A stretch of DNA of 64,000 nucleotides from an uncultured Lachnospiraceae bacterium (GCA_934408585.1 CAKRVA010000002.1:62001-126000); one strand, 5' to 3'. Shown: positions 42,608 through 52,650, counted from the first letter of the stretch. The notes: generated from the letters alone by a model not told the origin. Numbers and translations: made by a program.

Positions 42608-43541
42608 CATAGACCGGAAATGTGACCTTAATCTCCGTTCCCTGCATTTCCTCACTGTTCAGTTGTATTTCTCCATTCAGGGAAGGGAGAATGTGCTTAA
42701 TGATTGCAAGTCCAAGTCCCGTTCCTCCGGTAGATTTACTCCGTCCCTTATCCACACGGTAAAACCGCTCAAATACACGCTCCTGATGAATCTCCGGAAT
42801 TCCGATTCCGGTATCCCTCACCCAGAGAACTGCTTTGTCATCCTTCTGCTCTACGACAACATCCACACTGCCATTCTCTTTGTTGTAACGGATTGCATTG
42901 TCACACAAATTATATAAAATTTCTTCCACCATCTGTCGTGTCCCAAGGATTTCTACTTCTTCGCCACGATAACGCAGGGTAACATGGTGCTTTTCCGCAC
43001 TGATCTGTAACATGCTGACACACGTCTGCGCTATGGATGACAACGATACAGGTTCCAGCATTTCTTCCACTGCACCACTGTCCAGCTCTGACAATCGTAT
43101 GACATCATTGATTAAGGTAATCAATCGTTTGGCATTGCTATGAATCTCCCCTGCTACACGCTGGATTTCACTTTCCGGTGCAATCATATCGTTGGCAATC
43201 AGCTCTGCATATCCTGAAATCGCCGTCAGCGGTGTTTTTAATTCGTGGGAAACGTTCGCCGTGAATTCCTGACGCATCTTTGCATTATCCTCAACAGTCT
43301 CCAGTTTTCGCTTCTGGATTGCCTTCATCAGATTTTGTGTAAGCAGACCGGATATAATCGCACATAACAAAAAAACGCCTACAACAGAAAGCATCAGCAG
43401 CAACAATGTTTGTTCCCGCACTTCTCCTACGAGGCGATCAAATTTACAGATTTTATAGCAAATAGCCACCACAAGAAATAATGTCAAAATTATTCCCAGG
43501 GTAGCTACTCCTATAAAATATTGAAATATTCTTTTCCGCAT
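42597..43541 (-). CDS. Sensor histidine kinase, PhoR-like
   Basis: A 314-residue membrane kinase. Two membrane helices (about 10-30 and 46-68) leave only a roughly 15-residue outside loop, so the signal is probably sensed in the membrane or through a partner. The H-box is FTANVSHELKTPLTAISGYAEL (H99), the N-box is LCDNAIRYN, and ATP-lid glycines are in DTGIGI and TGLGLAIIKH. No PAS domain is visible. It lies 12 bp after its response regulator gene. The Na/phosphate cotransporter with a PhoU domain just upstream suggests phosphate control, as in PhoPR systems. The ribosome site is AAAGGA. Confidence 0.88.
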   Translation of the reverse strand: MRKRIFQYFIGVATLGIILTLFLVVAICYKICKFDRLVGEVREQTLLLLMLSVVGVFLLCAIISGLLTQNLMKAIQKRKLETVEDNAKMRQEFTANVSHELKTPLTAISGYAELIANDMIAPESEIQRVAGEIHSNAKRLITLINDVIRLSELDSGAVEEMLEPVSLSSIAQTCVSMLQISAEKHHVTLRYRGEEVEILGTRQMVEEILYNLCDNAIRYNKENGSVDVVVEQKDDKAVLWVRDTGIGIPEIHQERVFERFYRVDKGRSKSTGGTGLGLAIIKHILPSLNGEIQLNSEEMQGTEIKVTFPVYVEK

Positions 43542-43553
43542 CTCAAATTTCCT

Positions 43554-44231
43554 TTATGGTTCAAACAGGTATCCCACGTTCCGAACGGTTTTTATCATAT
43601 TTGCACAACTGCCAAGTTTTTGTCTGAGCGTTTTAATATGCATATCAATTGTACGGGATTCTCCTTCATAATCAGTTTCCCATACCTTATTCAAAATCGT
43701 TTCTCTGGTTGTTACAATTCCTGCATTGTTCATCAAAAGTTTCAAGAGCTCATACTCCTTGAAAGTAAGCTCACACTTTTCACCATTTACGGTAACTTTT
43801 CTTCTGTCTTCATTCAGGCTGACTCCGCCAATCGTCATTGCGGTTTCTGTTTCTTCTTTTACCAGTGTACGGCGCAGCAATGCTTTTACTCTTGAAATCA
43901 ATTCCATTACCCCAAACGGCTTTGTAATATAATCGTCCGCACCCAGATCAAGTCCCCGCACTTTATCAATTTCTGTCGTCTTTGCAGTAATCAGAATAAC
44001 CGGAAGCATTTTTGTTTCCGGCATATCTCTAAGCTTTTCCATAATTTGAAGACCATCCGCATCCGGAAGCATCACATCCAACAACAAAAGGTCCGGCTTT
44101 TTTTCTTCGAGTTTTTTCCAGAAGCAAGAAGCCTCCTGAAAACATTCTACTTCATATCCTGAGTTCTTCAGCGCAATTTCTTCAATTTCACAGATGTTTT
44201 TATCATCCTCCAACACATAAATCAATGCCAT
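43554..44231 (-). CDS. OmpR/PhoB-family response regulator
   Basis: A 225-residue protein with a receiver domain (about 1-120: acidic pair DD at 9-10, phosphorylation site D52 in LLLLDVMLPDADG, ITAKT, and Lys in YITKPFG) and a winged-helix DNA-binding domain (about 130-225, VNGEKCELTFKEYELLKLLM ... ESRTIDMHIKTLRQKLG). It is typical of PhoP/PhoB regulators. The gene lies 28 bp after the Na/phosphate cotransporter gene and 12 bp before its kinase, so the three probably form one operon sensing phosphate. Confidence 0.92.
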   Translation of the reverse strand: MALIYVLEDDKNICEIEEIALKNSGYEVECFQEASCFWKKLEEKKPDLLLLDVMLPDADGLQIMEKLRDMPETKMLPVILITAKTTEIDKVRGLDLGADDYITKPFGVMELISRVKALLRRTLVKEETETAMTIGGVSLNEDRRKVTVNGEKCELTFKEYELLKLLMNNAGIVTTRETILNKVWETDYEGESRTIDMHIKTLRQKLGSCANMIKTVRNVGYLFEP

Positions 44232-44259
44232 ACGTATCCCCTACCCACTTTTGATTTCT

Positions 44260-46032
44260 TTATGGTAACTCATAATGAGCACTTAGACGCTTGTACTCAT
44301 TTTTAAATTCTTCATTGTCTGCACCGGAGATAGCCTCCTGATAAATATGTGTATCAAAATTATCTTCGTTCAATTGCAACAGGCATAACGCAATATTGGA
44401 ACAATGATCGGAAACTCTTTCATAATTTGTTGTAATATCTGATAAAATGAATCCCATTTCAATCGTACATTTTCCCTTACGAAGTCGTTTGATATGACGT
44501 TTCTTAACCTCGACATTCAAATGATCGATGACTTCCTCTAACGGCTCTACGCGCATCGCAAGCTTCAAGTCTTCTTCCTGGAATACCAGAATGGAAGTAT
44601 TTACAATATCCTTAATGGCACGGGTAAATATGGCAAGCTCTTCCTGAGCCTTCTTCGAAAATGATAATTCTTTTTCTCTCATTTCCTTTGCAGATTCCAT
44701 GATATTAATTGCATGATCGGAAATCCGTTCAAAATCACCAATACAATGTAACAGCACTGACAACTCCTGGCTGTCTTTTTCTGTCAGATGGCGGCTGCTC
44801 AGTTTAATCAGATAGGAACCAAGCTCATCCTCATAATGGTCTACCAGCTGTTCCAGTTCAATGACCTGATTTGCCTTTTTCTTATCGTATTTATCAATCA
44901 AATCAATCGCCATAAACAATCCGTCTTTTGCGTAATTCGCCATATCAATGGCTGCATTTTTACACTGTTCCAACGCAAATCCGGGTGTTTCCAAAAATCG
45001 GGAATCCAGAATCTGAATATCCGATTGTGCCGGTATTTTTATAGTTTCTTCTTCCTCGGTCTTTGGCAATGTCCAATATGCCATCTTTTCAAGTATTGAC
45101 GAAATCGGTGTCATAATGATTGCCGCAACAATATTAAACGTAGAATGAATAACCGCTATTCCAACCGCCGTAGCCGGTTCATTGGCAAATGCAAAATGAA
45201 AAATACTGTTCAACGAATAAAACAGCACCATAAATACAACCGTCTTTATAATATTAAAATAGAAATGAACCAATGCGGCACGTTTTGCATTACGGCTCGC
45301 ACCAATACTGGAAAGCAGTGCTGTTGTCGTTGCTCCGACATTCGCACCCATAATTAACGGAATTGCTGTCAGATTGGTAATTGCTCCGGAAGAAGACAAT
45401 GCCTGTAAAATACCAACGGAGGCAGAAGAAGACTGGATAATCACAGTAAGTCCCCAGCCTACCAGCATTCCAAGCACCGGATTGGCAAACATCAGCAATA
45501 CGTTTTTAAACTCTTCCATTTCAGAAAGAGGTTCCACCGCACCGGACATCATATCCATTCCAAACATCAGAATTGCAAAACCAAGTACAATTGTTGCGGC
45601 ATCACGTCTCTTTTCCTTTTTGCTGAACATCAGCATTCCGACGCCTACAATTGCCAGAATCGGAGAAAATGACGATGGTTTCAACAACTGTAAAAACAGA
45701 TTTTCGCCTGTAATTTCGGTAAGACTCAAAATCCATGCAGTGACGGTCGTACCAACGTTAGCTCCAAGGATAACGCCTACCGCACGTGATAACGGCATGA
45801 TATCGGAATTTACAAATCCGACTACCATAACGGTTGTCGCAGAAGAAGACTGAATAACTGCTGTTACTCCGGCACCTAATAAAACTGCCATAATTTTATT
45901 GGAAGTCAGCTTTTCCAGAATCATTTCCAGTTTACCACCGGATGCTTTCTTCAAGCCGTCTCCCATCATCTGCATTCCATATAAAAACAGTGCCAGTCCA
46001 CCTATCAGACTCAGTATCATAAAAATATTCAT
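44260..46032 (-). CDS. Na/phosphate cotransporter family protein with PhoU-like domain
   Basis: A 590-residue membrane protein of the NptA/YjbB type. It carries two inverted Na/Pi cotransporter repeats with the QSSSATTV / QSSSASVG signatures (about 61-68 and about 200), then a cytoplasmic PhoU-like helical domain (about 340-560). It moves phosphate with sodium, with direction uncertain because YjbB homologues export. Downstream are an OmpR-type regulator and a PhoR-like kinase. The ribosome site GAAGGA can pair with CCTTC 7 nt before it, a weak hairpin that may reduce translation. Confidence 0.9.
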   Translation of the reverse strand: MNIFMILSLIGGLALFLYGMQMMGDGLKKASGGKLEMILEKLTSNKIMAVLLGAGVTAVIQSSSATTVMVVGFVNSDIMPLSRAVGVILGANVGTTVTAWILSLTEITGENLFLQLLKPSSFSPILAIVGVGMLMFSKKEKRRDAATIVLGFAILMFGMDMMSGAVEPLSEMEEFKNVLLMFANPVLGMLVGWGLTVIIQSSSASVGILQALSSSGAITNLTAIPLIMGANVGATTTALLSSIGASRNAKRAALVHFYFNIIKTVVFMVLFYSLNSIFHFAFANEPATAVGIAVIHSTFNIVAAIIMTPISSILEKMAYWTLPKTEEEETIKIPAQSDIQILDSRFLETPGFALEQCKNAAIDMANYAKDGLFMAIDLIDKYDKKKANQVIELEQLVDHYEDELGSYLIKLSSRHLTEKDSQELSVLLHCIGDFERISDHAINIMESAKEMREKELSFSKKAQEELAIFTRAIKDIVNTSILVFQEEDLKLAMRVEPLEEVIDHLNVEVKKRHIKRLRKGKCTIEMGFILSDITTNYERVSDHCSNIALCLLQLNEDNFDTHIYQEAISGADNEEFKNEYKRLSAHYELP

Positions 46033-46140
46033 ATTTTTTATCCTTCTTCCGTGGAAGGTTTCCTCCTGACTCGTCTAAACACACTTACTCATCAATTTTA
46101 CACTATATTTACGAAATTTCCTATACCGTTTACATGATTT

Positions 46141-49100
46141 TTACATTTTGCACAATTTCTGCTGCATCGTATCCAGGATTTTTTCCGTAAATTCTAATAA
46201 CATTCTGGCATCACGTTCTACCATACCGCTTTTCTTGTAACGATAAACGAAGCAAAGCATTTTGTAATTGAAACTCAGCTTGTCATATTCCTGCAAAACC
46301 AATGGAATATTTTCTGCACGAATGTCCGCATCGGGTTTCAATGTAAATACAATTTCACCATTTTTCCCTTTTACTTCCGTAATAAACAGCCGGTGCGCCG
46401 CCACACGAATCATAGCAATCCGCAGCAGATTCTCCACGGCAAGCGGAACCGTTCCGAATCGGTCCAGAAGCTCTTCCTTCATGTCGTCGCATTCATTCTG
46501 ATTTTCAATTCCTGCAATTCTCTTATAAATATCCAGTTTCTGAACCTCATTTACAATGTAAGACGGTGGAATAAACGCATCTGCTTCCAGCTCTACCGTT
46601 GTAATGAAATCCTCTTTTGTCGGAATTCCTTTTAATGTTTTTACTGCTTCGTTCAGCATTTTACAGTACAAATCATATCCAACTGCCTGCATATGACCAT
46701 GCTGGCTGGAACCAAGAATATTTCCGGCTCCACGGATTTCCAGATCGCGCATGGCAATCTTGAAACCACTTCCCAGATCGGTAAATTCACGAATTGCCGC
46801 CAGTCGCTTCTCCGCCACTTCCTTTAACATCTTATCCTTTTTGTACATCAGGAACGCATATGCGGTGCGATTGCTTCTTCCCACTCTTCCGCGCAGCTGA
46901 TAGAGCTGGGAGAGTCCCATATTATCGGAATCATGAATAATCATCGTATTTACGTTTGAAATATCAAGTCCGGTTTCAATAATGGTGGTAGATACCAGCA
47001 CATCAATCTCATGATTGATAAAATCATACATGATACGCTCCAGTTCACGCTCCTGCATCTGTCCATGGGCAAATGCCACATTCGCTTCCGGCACCAGATT
47101 CTGTATGGATGCCGCAACATCCGCAATGTTATTTACCCGGTTATATACATAGTATACCTGTCCATCTCTTGACAATTCCCGTACGATTGCTTCCCGAACC
47201 ATCTCCTCATTGTATTCCATGACGTATGTCTGAATCGGAACACGGTCATTTGGTGCTTCCTCCAGCACGCTCATATCCCGGATTCCAATCAGACTCATAT
47301 GAAGCGTTCTTGGAATCGGAGTTGCCGTCAGCGTGAGAACATCAATATTTTCTTTCATCTTTTTGATTTTCTCTTTATGTGTTACCCCGAATCGTTGTTC
47401 CTCATCAATAATGAGCAGACCAAGGTCCTTATATTCGACATCCTTGGATAATACGCGGTGTGTTCCGATAACAATATCTACAAATCCTTTTTTCAGGTCT
47501 GTAATTGTCTTTTTCTGCTCTGCAGACGTGCGGAATCTTGACAACAAATCCACCCTTACGGGAAAATCCTTCATTCTCTGCACAAAGGTATTATAGTGCT
47601 GTTGGGCGAGAATCGTTGTTGGTACCAGATAGACTACCTGTTTTCCCTCCTGCACCGCCTTAAAAGCAGCACGGATTGCAATCTCCGTTTTTCCATATCC
47701 CACGTCTCCACAGACAAGGCGATCCATAATCTTTGTGCTTTCCATGTCTTTTTTCGTAGCATCAATCGCCGACAATTGGTCTTCTGTTTCTTCAAATGGA
47801 AATAATTCCTCAAATTCTTTCTGCCATACGGTATCTTTCCCATAGGCATAGCCATTTTTCTGCTGTCTTGCCGCATATAATGCCACCAGGTCCTTCGCCA
47901 CTTCACCGGTAGCCTCGCGCACCTTAGACTTTGTCTTTACCCATTCCTGTGTTCCAAGTTTATTCAGCTTTGGCTTTTTGGCATCTGCCGATGCATATTT
48001 CTGAATCACATCAAGTCCTGTTGCCAGCACATACAGACAGCCGCCATCCCGATATTCTATTTTGATGTAGTCTTTTACAATTTTTTCGACTTCAACTTTC
48101 TCGATTCCACGATAGATTCCAAGTCCATGATTTTCATGGACCACATAATCCCCGATGGATAATTCATTGAAATCATTTATTTTACGTCCTTCATAGGTTT
48201 TCTTCTTCTTTTTTTTCTTTTTTTCGTTTCCGAAAATATCCGTTTCCGAAATCACTGCAAATTTTAGCAGCGGATACTCAAATCCTTTCCGCACTCTTCC
48301 ATAATAGGTCATAATCTCCCCATCCAGGATTTCGCGGTCCGGGTCTTCGGTATAAAATGCTGACAGACCTTCATTCTGAAGATCCAGTGCAAGTCTTTTT
48401 GCTCTGGTTCTGGAACCTGACAACAGCAGAATGCGATAACCATTTTTTTTGTATCGTTTCAGATCATGAATCAGTGCTTCAAAACTATTGTTATAAGAAG
48501 AGATGCTGCGCACCGTAACATCCAGTTTTTTCGCCGGCTTCAGAAGTTTTCCGGACAATTCATTTTTCGTTTCCAGTGCGGAAACAAATGCAACGTGTGC
48601 TTTGCGAAGCTTCGTCGCAGTTTCTTCCATCGAGCACAATAGCTCCATCTGTCCCGGCAGAATATATCCCTTTTCGACACGATGAATCATACTTTCGCGG
48701 AACTCCAGCTCCACTGCCTTTGCATGCTCCACAACACGTGAAGGCTCATCCACAAAAACGGCTGTCTTTGCAAAGTCAAACAATTCCAGAAAAGAAGCCG
48801 TGTGCTCATAAAAATACTTGATATAGGCATCCAGATTCACCATATTCTGAAACTCAAAGATTTGCTCCCGGAGTTCCTTCCAATGTGTGCTTACACGATG
48901 TGCCTCCTCGGTATGAAATTCTGCCCGGAGTTTTTTTTCAAACTCTTTTGCTTCCTTTTCAATCCTGTCCATTCCAGCTTTTATCTGTTCTGCGGACAAA
49001 ATCATTTCCGTTGCGGGATAAATGGTAACGGAAGAAAGCTTTTCCACCGAGCGCTGGCTCATTACATCAAAGCTGCGAATGGATTCAATCTCGTCTCCCC

Positions 49101-49680
49101 ACAGCTCGATTCGATAAGGATTTTCCTCCGTAAGATCAAAAATATCCACAATTCCGCCACGAATGCTGAACTGCCCAGGATTCTCCACCTGTGCAGTCTT
49201 TTCATAACCCATTTCTACCAATTGGATGGCAAGACGGTTTTCTTCTACCTGGCTTTTTCCATCAATCGTAATGACATGCTCTTTAAATACTTCAAGTGGA
49301 ACCTGCGGAGCCATCAGGCTGCTGAAGGTAGTAATTACCGTAACCGGCTTTCCCTCGAGAATTCTTCTTAAGCATTTCATACGCTCCTTGACTAATTGAT
49401 TTCCATGAATATCTGCCTGATAAAAAATCAAATCTTTGGATGGATAGCAAATGACATTTCTGTCATAAAATTGCTCATCTTCTGCCAGCTCTTTTACACG
49501 CAAATCACTATATGTAACAATCAGGCGATTCCGGAATTTTGAAGACAAGCCATAAACCATATGAAGCTTTTGTGACTCCATGCAGCCGGACAGAGAAACA
49601 ATTCCGCCATCCTGATGCAACGATTTTTCAATATCCTCAAATTCACCCATCTCCCGTAAAGGAGCTAATAAAGTTTCCAT
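46141..49680 (-). CDS. mfd: Transcription-repair coupling factor
   Basis: A protein of 1,179 residues, normal for Mfd. The order is an N-terminal UvrB-like module (GGIVDIFDLTEENPYRIELWGDEIE), the RNA-polymerase-interaction domain (SIGDYVVHENHGLGIYRGIE), SF2 motor motifs (Walker A CGDVGYGKTE, DEEQRFGVTHKEK, TATPIPRTL), and a C-terminal TRG/D7 region. It removes stalled RNA polymerase and recruits UvrA. The linker before the polymerase-binding domain is a run of eight or more lysines coded by A-rich tracts. The ATG at 49680 (GGAG 6 nt upstream) is preferred over the ATG at 49692. It follows pth by 19 bp in one transcription unit. Confidence 0.96.
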   Translation of the reverse strand: METLLAPLREMGEFEDIEKSLHQDGGIVSLSGCMESQKLHMVYGLSSKFRNRLIVTYSDLRVKELAEDEQFYDRNVICYPSKDLIFYQADIHGNQLVKERMKCLRRILEGKPVTVITTFSSLMAPQVPLEVFKEHVITIDGKSQVEENRLAIQLVEMGYEKTAQVENPGQFSIRGGIVDIFDLTEENPYRIELWGDEIESIRSFDVMSQRSVEKLSSVTIYPATEMILSAEQIKAGMDRIEKEAKEFEKKLRAEFHTEEAHRVSTHWKELREQIFEFQNMVNLDAYIKYFYEHTASFLELFDFAKTAVFVDEPSRVVEHAKAVELEFRESMIHRVEKGYILPGQMELLCSMEETATKLRKAHVAFVSALETKNELSGKLLKPAKKLDVTVRSISSYNNSFEALIHDLKRYKKNGYRILLLSGSRTRAKRLALDLQNEGLSAFYTEDPDREILDGEIMTYYGRVRKGFEYPLLKFAVISETDIFGNEKKKKKKKKTYEGRKINDFNELSIGDYVVHENHGLGIYRGIEKVEVEKIVKDYIKIEYRDGGCLYVLATGLDVIQKYASADAKKPKLNKLGTQEWVKTKSKVREATGEVAKDLVALYAARQQKNGYAYGKDTVWQKEFEELFPFEETEDQLSAIDATKKDMESTKIMDRLVCGDVGYGKTEIAIRAAFKAVQEGKQVVYLVPTTILAQQHYNTFVQRMKDFPVRVDLLSRFRTSAEQKKTITDLKKGFVDIVIGTHRVLSKDVEYKDLGLLIIDEEQRFGVTHKEKIKKMKENIDVLTLTATPIPRTLHMSLIGIRDMSVLEEAPNDRVPIQTYVMEYNEEMVREAIVRELSRDGQVYYVYNRVNNIADVAASIQNLVPEANVAFAHGQMQERELERIMYDFINHEIDVLVSTTIIETGLDISNVNTMIIHDSDNMGLSQLYQLRGRVGRSNRTAYAFLMYKKDKMLKEVAEKRLAAIREFTDLGSGFKIAMRDLEIRGAGNILGSSQHGHMQAVGYDLYCKMLNEAVKTLKGIPTKEDFITTVELEADAFIPPSYIVNEVQKLDIYKRIAGIENQNECDDMKEELLDRFGTVPLAVENLLRIAMIRVAAHRLFITEVKGKNGEIVFTLKPDADIRAENIPLVLQEYDKLSFNYKMLCFVYRYKKSGMVERDARMLLEFTEKILDTMQQKLCKM

Positions 49681-49699
49681 TCCACTCTCCATTTTATGG

Positions 49700-50287
49700 T
49701 TATGAATTCTTTTCGCCGGATTCCTTCCGGTTAAATGTATTCATAGCCTCATCTACTTTTCCGTTTACAATCAATTCAATTGCCTCTTTGGCTTTCGTAA
49801 GTCCGTCCTTCATAAGAGGCATTTCCTCTTTTGGAAAATGACCAAGTACATAATCCGCCAGATCAAACTGCTTGGGTTTCTCCCCCACGCCAATCCGAAT
49901 TCTTTGAAAATTTTCGGTTCCCAGATGCTGAATAATATTTTTCAAGCCGTTGTGTCCTCCGGCACTCCCTTTCTTCCGAACCCGGATTGCTCCCGGCGAA
50001 AGACTGATATCATCCGAAATTACAATCAGTTCTGTTTCCGGATCCACCTTATAATAATCCACCATAGGCCGTACGCTTTCCCCGCTCAGATTCATAAAGG
50101 TCAACGGTTTTGCCAGAATTACTTTCTGCCCATTAATGATTCCTTTTCCTGTCAACGCCTTATGTTTTACATCTGTCATCTTAATATTATATTCGTCTGC
50201 CAAAGTATCTATTAGTGCAAATCCAATATTATGTCTGGTATTGTCATACTCTTTCTTGGGATTTCCAAGACCTACAATAATATACAT
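49700..50287 (-). CDS. pth: Peptidyl-tRNA hydrolase
   Basis: A 195-residue protein of standard length. YIIVGLGNPKKEYDNTRHNIGF carries the catalytic His (H19) and Asn (N9). LAKPLTFMNLSGESV and VISDDISLSPGAIRVRKKGSAGGHNGLKNI complete the family pattern. It cleaves peptides from tRNA released early from ribosomes. The ATG at 50287 has GGAGG 8 nt upstream; the frame also contains an earlier ATG at 50302, but the ribosome site lies between. The pth-mfd order is common in Firmicutes. Confidence 0.96.
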   Translation of the reverse strand: MYIIVGLGNPKKEYDNTRHNIGFALIDTLADEYNIKMTDVKHKALTGKGIINGQKVILAKPLTFMNLSGESVRPMVDYYKVDPETELIVISDDISLSPGAIRVRKKGSAGGHNGLKNIIQHLGTENFQRIRIGVGEKPKQFDLADYVLGHFPKEEMPLMKDGLTKAKEAIELIVNGKVDEAMNTFNRKESGEKNS

Positions 50288-50367
50288 ATCCATTTCCTCC
50301 ATGGCTATAATTGCCGTTTATCCGCTATATCTTATCACATTGTAAAACGGTTCGCTACATTTTTGCC

Positions 50368-50395
50368 TTTACTTCTTCTTTTTTTGGAATATAAT
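50368..50395 (+). promoter_or_regulatory. Probable promoter of the DUF1275 gene
   Basis: TTTACT (50368-50373) and TATAAT (50390-50395) spaced by 16 bp on the plus strand, about 45 nt before the start codon at 50440. The gap also must hold the pth promoter on the other strand, which I could not place. Confidence 0.45.
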
Positions 50396-50439
50396 AATTT
50401 TGTATTAAATGTAAATTTATTTCTAAGAAGGGAAAAACC

Positions 50440-51144
50440 ATGCAATCCACATTAAAGCATAAGCCACGTGGTCAAATGTCCGAGTCCTTTTTTACTGCGG
50501 CGCTCTTATCCTTATCGGGCGGGCTGCAGGATGCCTATACTTATATTTCACGCGGAAAAGTATTTGCAAATGCCCAGACAGGAAATATTGTTCTCCTTAG
50601 TCAAAGCATTGGAGCACGAGATCTGAGTCTGTCGATTCATTATCTCATTCCACTCCTGTCATTTTCTTTTGGTATCGCAATTGCAGAACTTATCCGCCAG
50701 CGTTTCCAACAGACAAAACGGGTACATTGGCGGCAGCTTGTATTGCTATTGGAAATCTGTCTTTTGTTTTTTGTCGGTTTTCTGCCGGAGACACACAATT
50801 TGCTTGCAAATGCCCTTGTTTCCTTTTCCTGTGCCATGCAGGTTCAGGCATTTCGTAAGGTAAAAGGATATCCGTTTGCCAGCACCATGTGCATTGGAAA
50901 TCTTCGAAGTGGTATGGAATCTCTCTGTGCCTACCGGATTACCCATAATGCAGAAACCCTGTACAAGGCAGCTTCCTATTTTGGAATTATTATTCTTTTT
51001 GGTATTGGTGCCGGCTTAGGAGGTTACTTTCTTCCTTTATTAGATAAGCACACCATCTGGCTTTCCTGCTTACTATTATTCTTTGGTTTTCTTCTTATGT
51101 TTATCAAGGAGGAAATTGAAGAAGAGCTTTCCGAAATATTATAG
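50440..51144 (+). CDS. DUF1275 family membrane protein (YoaK-like)
   Basis: A 234-residue membrane protein with about six helices. The N-terminal LLSLSGGLQDAYTYISRGKVFANAQTGNIVLL is the DUF1275 signature (GG..D..T......F...QTGN), and MCIGNLRSGMESL marks the second half. The function of the family is not established; transport has been suggested. The ribosome site is GAAGGG. It is a single gene between its own promoter and a bidirectional terminator. Confidence 0.9.
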   Translation: MQSTLKHKPRGQMSESFFTAALLSLSGGLQDAYTYISRGKVFANAQTGNIVLLSQSIGARDLSLSIHYLIPLLSFSFGIAIAELIRQRFQQTKRVHWRQLVLLLEICLLFFVGFLPETHNLLANALVSFSCAMQVQAFRKVKGYPFASTMCIGNLRSGMESLCAYRITHNAETLYKAASYFGIIILFGIGAGLGGYFLPLLDKHTIWLSCLLLFFGFLLMFIKEEIEEELSEIL

Positions 51145-51156
51145 ATAAAGACATTA

Positions 51157-51193
51157 AAAGAGCTACCGTCAATTTTGTCGACGATAGCTCTTT
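51157..51193. terminator. Bidirectional intrinsic terminator between DUF1275 and spoVG
   Basis: AAAGAGCTA (51157-51165) pairs with TAGCTCTTT (51185-51193), and four more pairs continue inside after one mismatch, with a loop of about 9 nt. The A/T-rich flanks give a T-rich tail on both strands, suiting two convergent genes. Confidence 0.8.
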
Positions 51194-51210
51194 GCATCAT
51201 TTCTTTTTGA

Positions 51211-51483
51211 TTACTCTGCCTCCGGTTCTGCCAATGATTTCTCATAAGCATCCAGAATTGCTTTCTGCAAACGCTCTCTTGTTGCGGAGTTGATGGGATG
51301 TGCAATATCCCGATACTCTCCGTCGGCTGCTTTTTTGCTGGGCATTGCAATAAATAATCCTTTATCGCCTTCAATTACCTTAATATCATGAACAACTAAT
51401 TCACCATCCAGTGTAATTGAAACAACCGCCCGCATTTTCCCCTCTTTTGTAATTTTCCTCACTCTTACATCTGTAATTTGCAT
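51211..51483 (-). CDS. spoVG: Septation/sporulation regulator SpoVG
   Basis: A 90-residue protein matching SpoVG: MQITDVRVRKITKEGKMRAVVSITLDGELVVHDIKVIEG and FIAMPSKKAADGEYRDIAHPIN. SpoVG is a small nucleic-acid-binding regulator of sporulation, septation and surface structures. The ribosome site is AAGGGG. It lies 48 bp after glgD with no visible terminator between, so it may be read with the glycogen genes. Confidence 0.96.
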   Translation of the reverse strand: MQITDVRVRKITKEGKMRAVVSITLDGELVVHDIKVIEGDKGLFIAMPSKKAADGEYRDIAHPINSATRERLQKAILDAYEKSLAEPEAE

Positions 51484-51531
51484 ATGATACCCCTTACCTT
51501 TCTTTTGTATGAATTATGCATTTGTCATGCC

Positions 51532-52650
51532 TTAAATCACATAACGGTCATTCTTTTCTACTACGATTTCAATTCCATCTTTTCCTACGTGATAGGAATT
51601 TGCCCGTATGGTGTCATGGCTCTCCACAATGCAGTTTTCAATGTGTGTATTATCCCCAATATAAACATCATTTAAAATGATCGAATTCTTAATGTAACAA
51701 TTGTTTCCAATATAGGTCTCTCGGAAAATAACAGAATCTTCTACCGTTCCGTTAATGATAGATCCGCTGGAAACAAGGCTGTTACGTACCTGTGCACCCG
51801 GATTATATTTGGCCGGTGGCAAATCATCCACCTTGGAATATACATCCGGATACTGTTTGAAGAAATAATCTCTTGTTTCCGGTTTCAGGAAATCCATATT
51901 CGTACTGAAATAATCTTCTACGGTAGCTATATTTCTCCAATAGCTGTTGAGTTTATATCCATAAATGCGCTTCATGTTTTTGTAACGAATCAGTATATCC
52001 TTTACAAAATCATAACGGTCTTCCTCCACGCACTTCTCAATCATTTCAATAAGCTGTCGTCTACGTACCACATAGATTCCGCAGGATACTGTATTTGATT
52101 TTGCAACAACCGGTTTCTCTTCAAATTCTTCAATCCGGCTTTCTTCATTCATCTTAATGACACCAAAGCGTTCCACATCGGTATGTGGCGGCATATCCTT
52201 GCATACCACTGTAATATCAGCTTTTTTATCAATATGGTACTCCAATACTTTATTGAAATCCATCTTATAAACGCCATCGCCGGATGCAATAATGACATAA
52301 GGCTCATGACTGTTTTTCAGAAATGAAAGATTCTGTGCCATCGCATCTGCGGTTCCTCGATACCAGAAATTATTTTCTGCCGTTACCGCAGGCGTAAATA
52401 CAAACAATCCGCCCTGCTTTCGTCCGAAATTCCACCATTTGGAAGAATTCAGATGTTCATTCAGGCTGCCGGCATTGTACTGCGTAAACACTGCAACTTT
52501 CTGGATATGGGAATTGCTCATACTGCTCAGTGCAAAATCAATACTCCGATAGCTGCCTGCAATGGGCATTGCACATACGGCCCTCTTCTGGGAGAGTTCT
52601 TTCATTCTGTAGCTATTTCCACCTGCTAAAATTATACCAATCGCTCTCAC
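51532..52650 (-). CDS. glgD: Glucose-1-phosphate adenylyltransferase, GlgD subunit
   Basis: A 372-residue nucleotidyltransferase-like protein with a C-terminal left-handed beta-helix. It starts GIILAGGNSYRMKELSQKRAVCAMPIAGSYRSIDF, in which the usual GxGxRL loop is altered, as in the GlgD subunits of Firmicutes that modulate GlgC. It starts with GTG in a GTGA overlap with the glgC stop, so it is translationally coupled. Together with GlgC it forms ADP-glucose for glycogen synthesis. The glycogen synthase and branching genes are not in this window. Confidence 0.94.
   Translation of the reverse strand: MRAIGIILAGGNSYRMKELSQKRAVCAMPIAGSYRSIDFALSSMSNSHIQKVAVFTQYNAGSLNEHLNSSKWWNFGRKQGGLFVFTPAVTAENNFWYRGTADAMAQNLSFLKNSHEPYVIIASGDGVYKMDFNKVLEYHIDKKADITVVCKDMPPHTDVERFGVIKMNEESRIEEFEEKPVVAKSNTVSCGIYVVRRRQLIEMIEKCVEEDRYDFVKDILIRYKNMKRIYGYKLNSYWRNIATVEDYFSTNMDFLKPETRDYFFKQYPDVYSKVDDLPPAKYNPGAQVRNSLVSSGSIINGTVEDSVIFRETYIGNNCYIKNSIILNDVYIGDNTHIENCIVESHDTIRANSYHVGKDGIEIVVEKNDRYVI

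Noticed and set aside
45374..45853. 159-codon plus-strand reading frame
   Set aside because: Antisense to the Na/phosphate cotransporter gene, whose repeats are well conserved.
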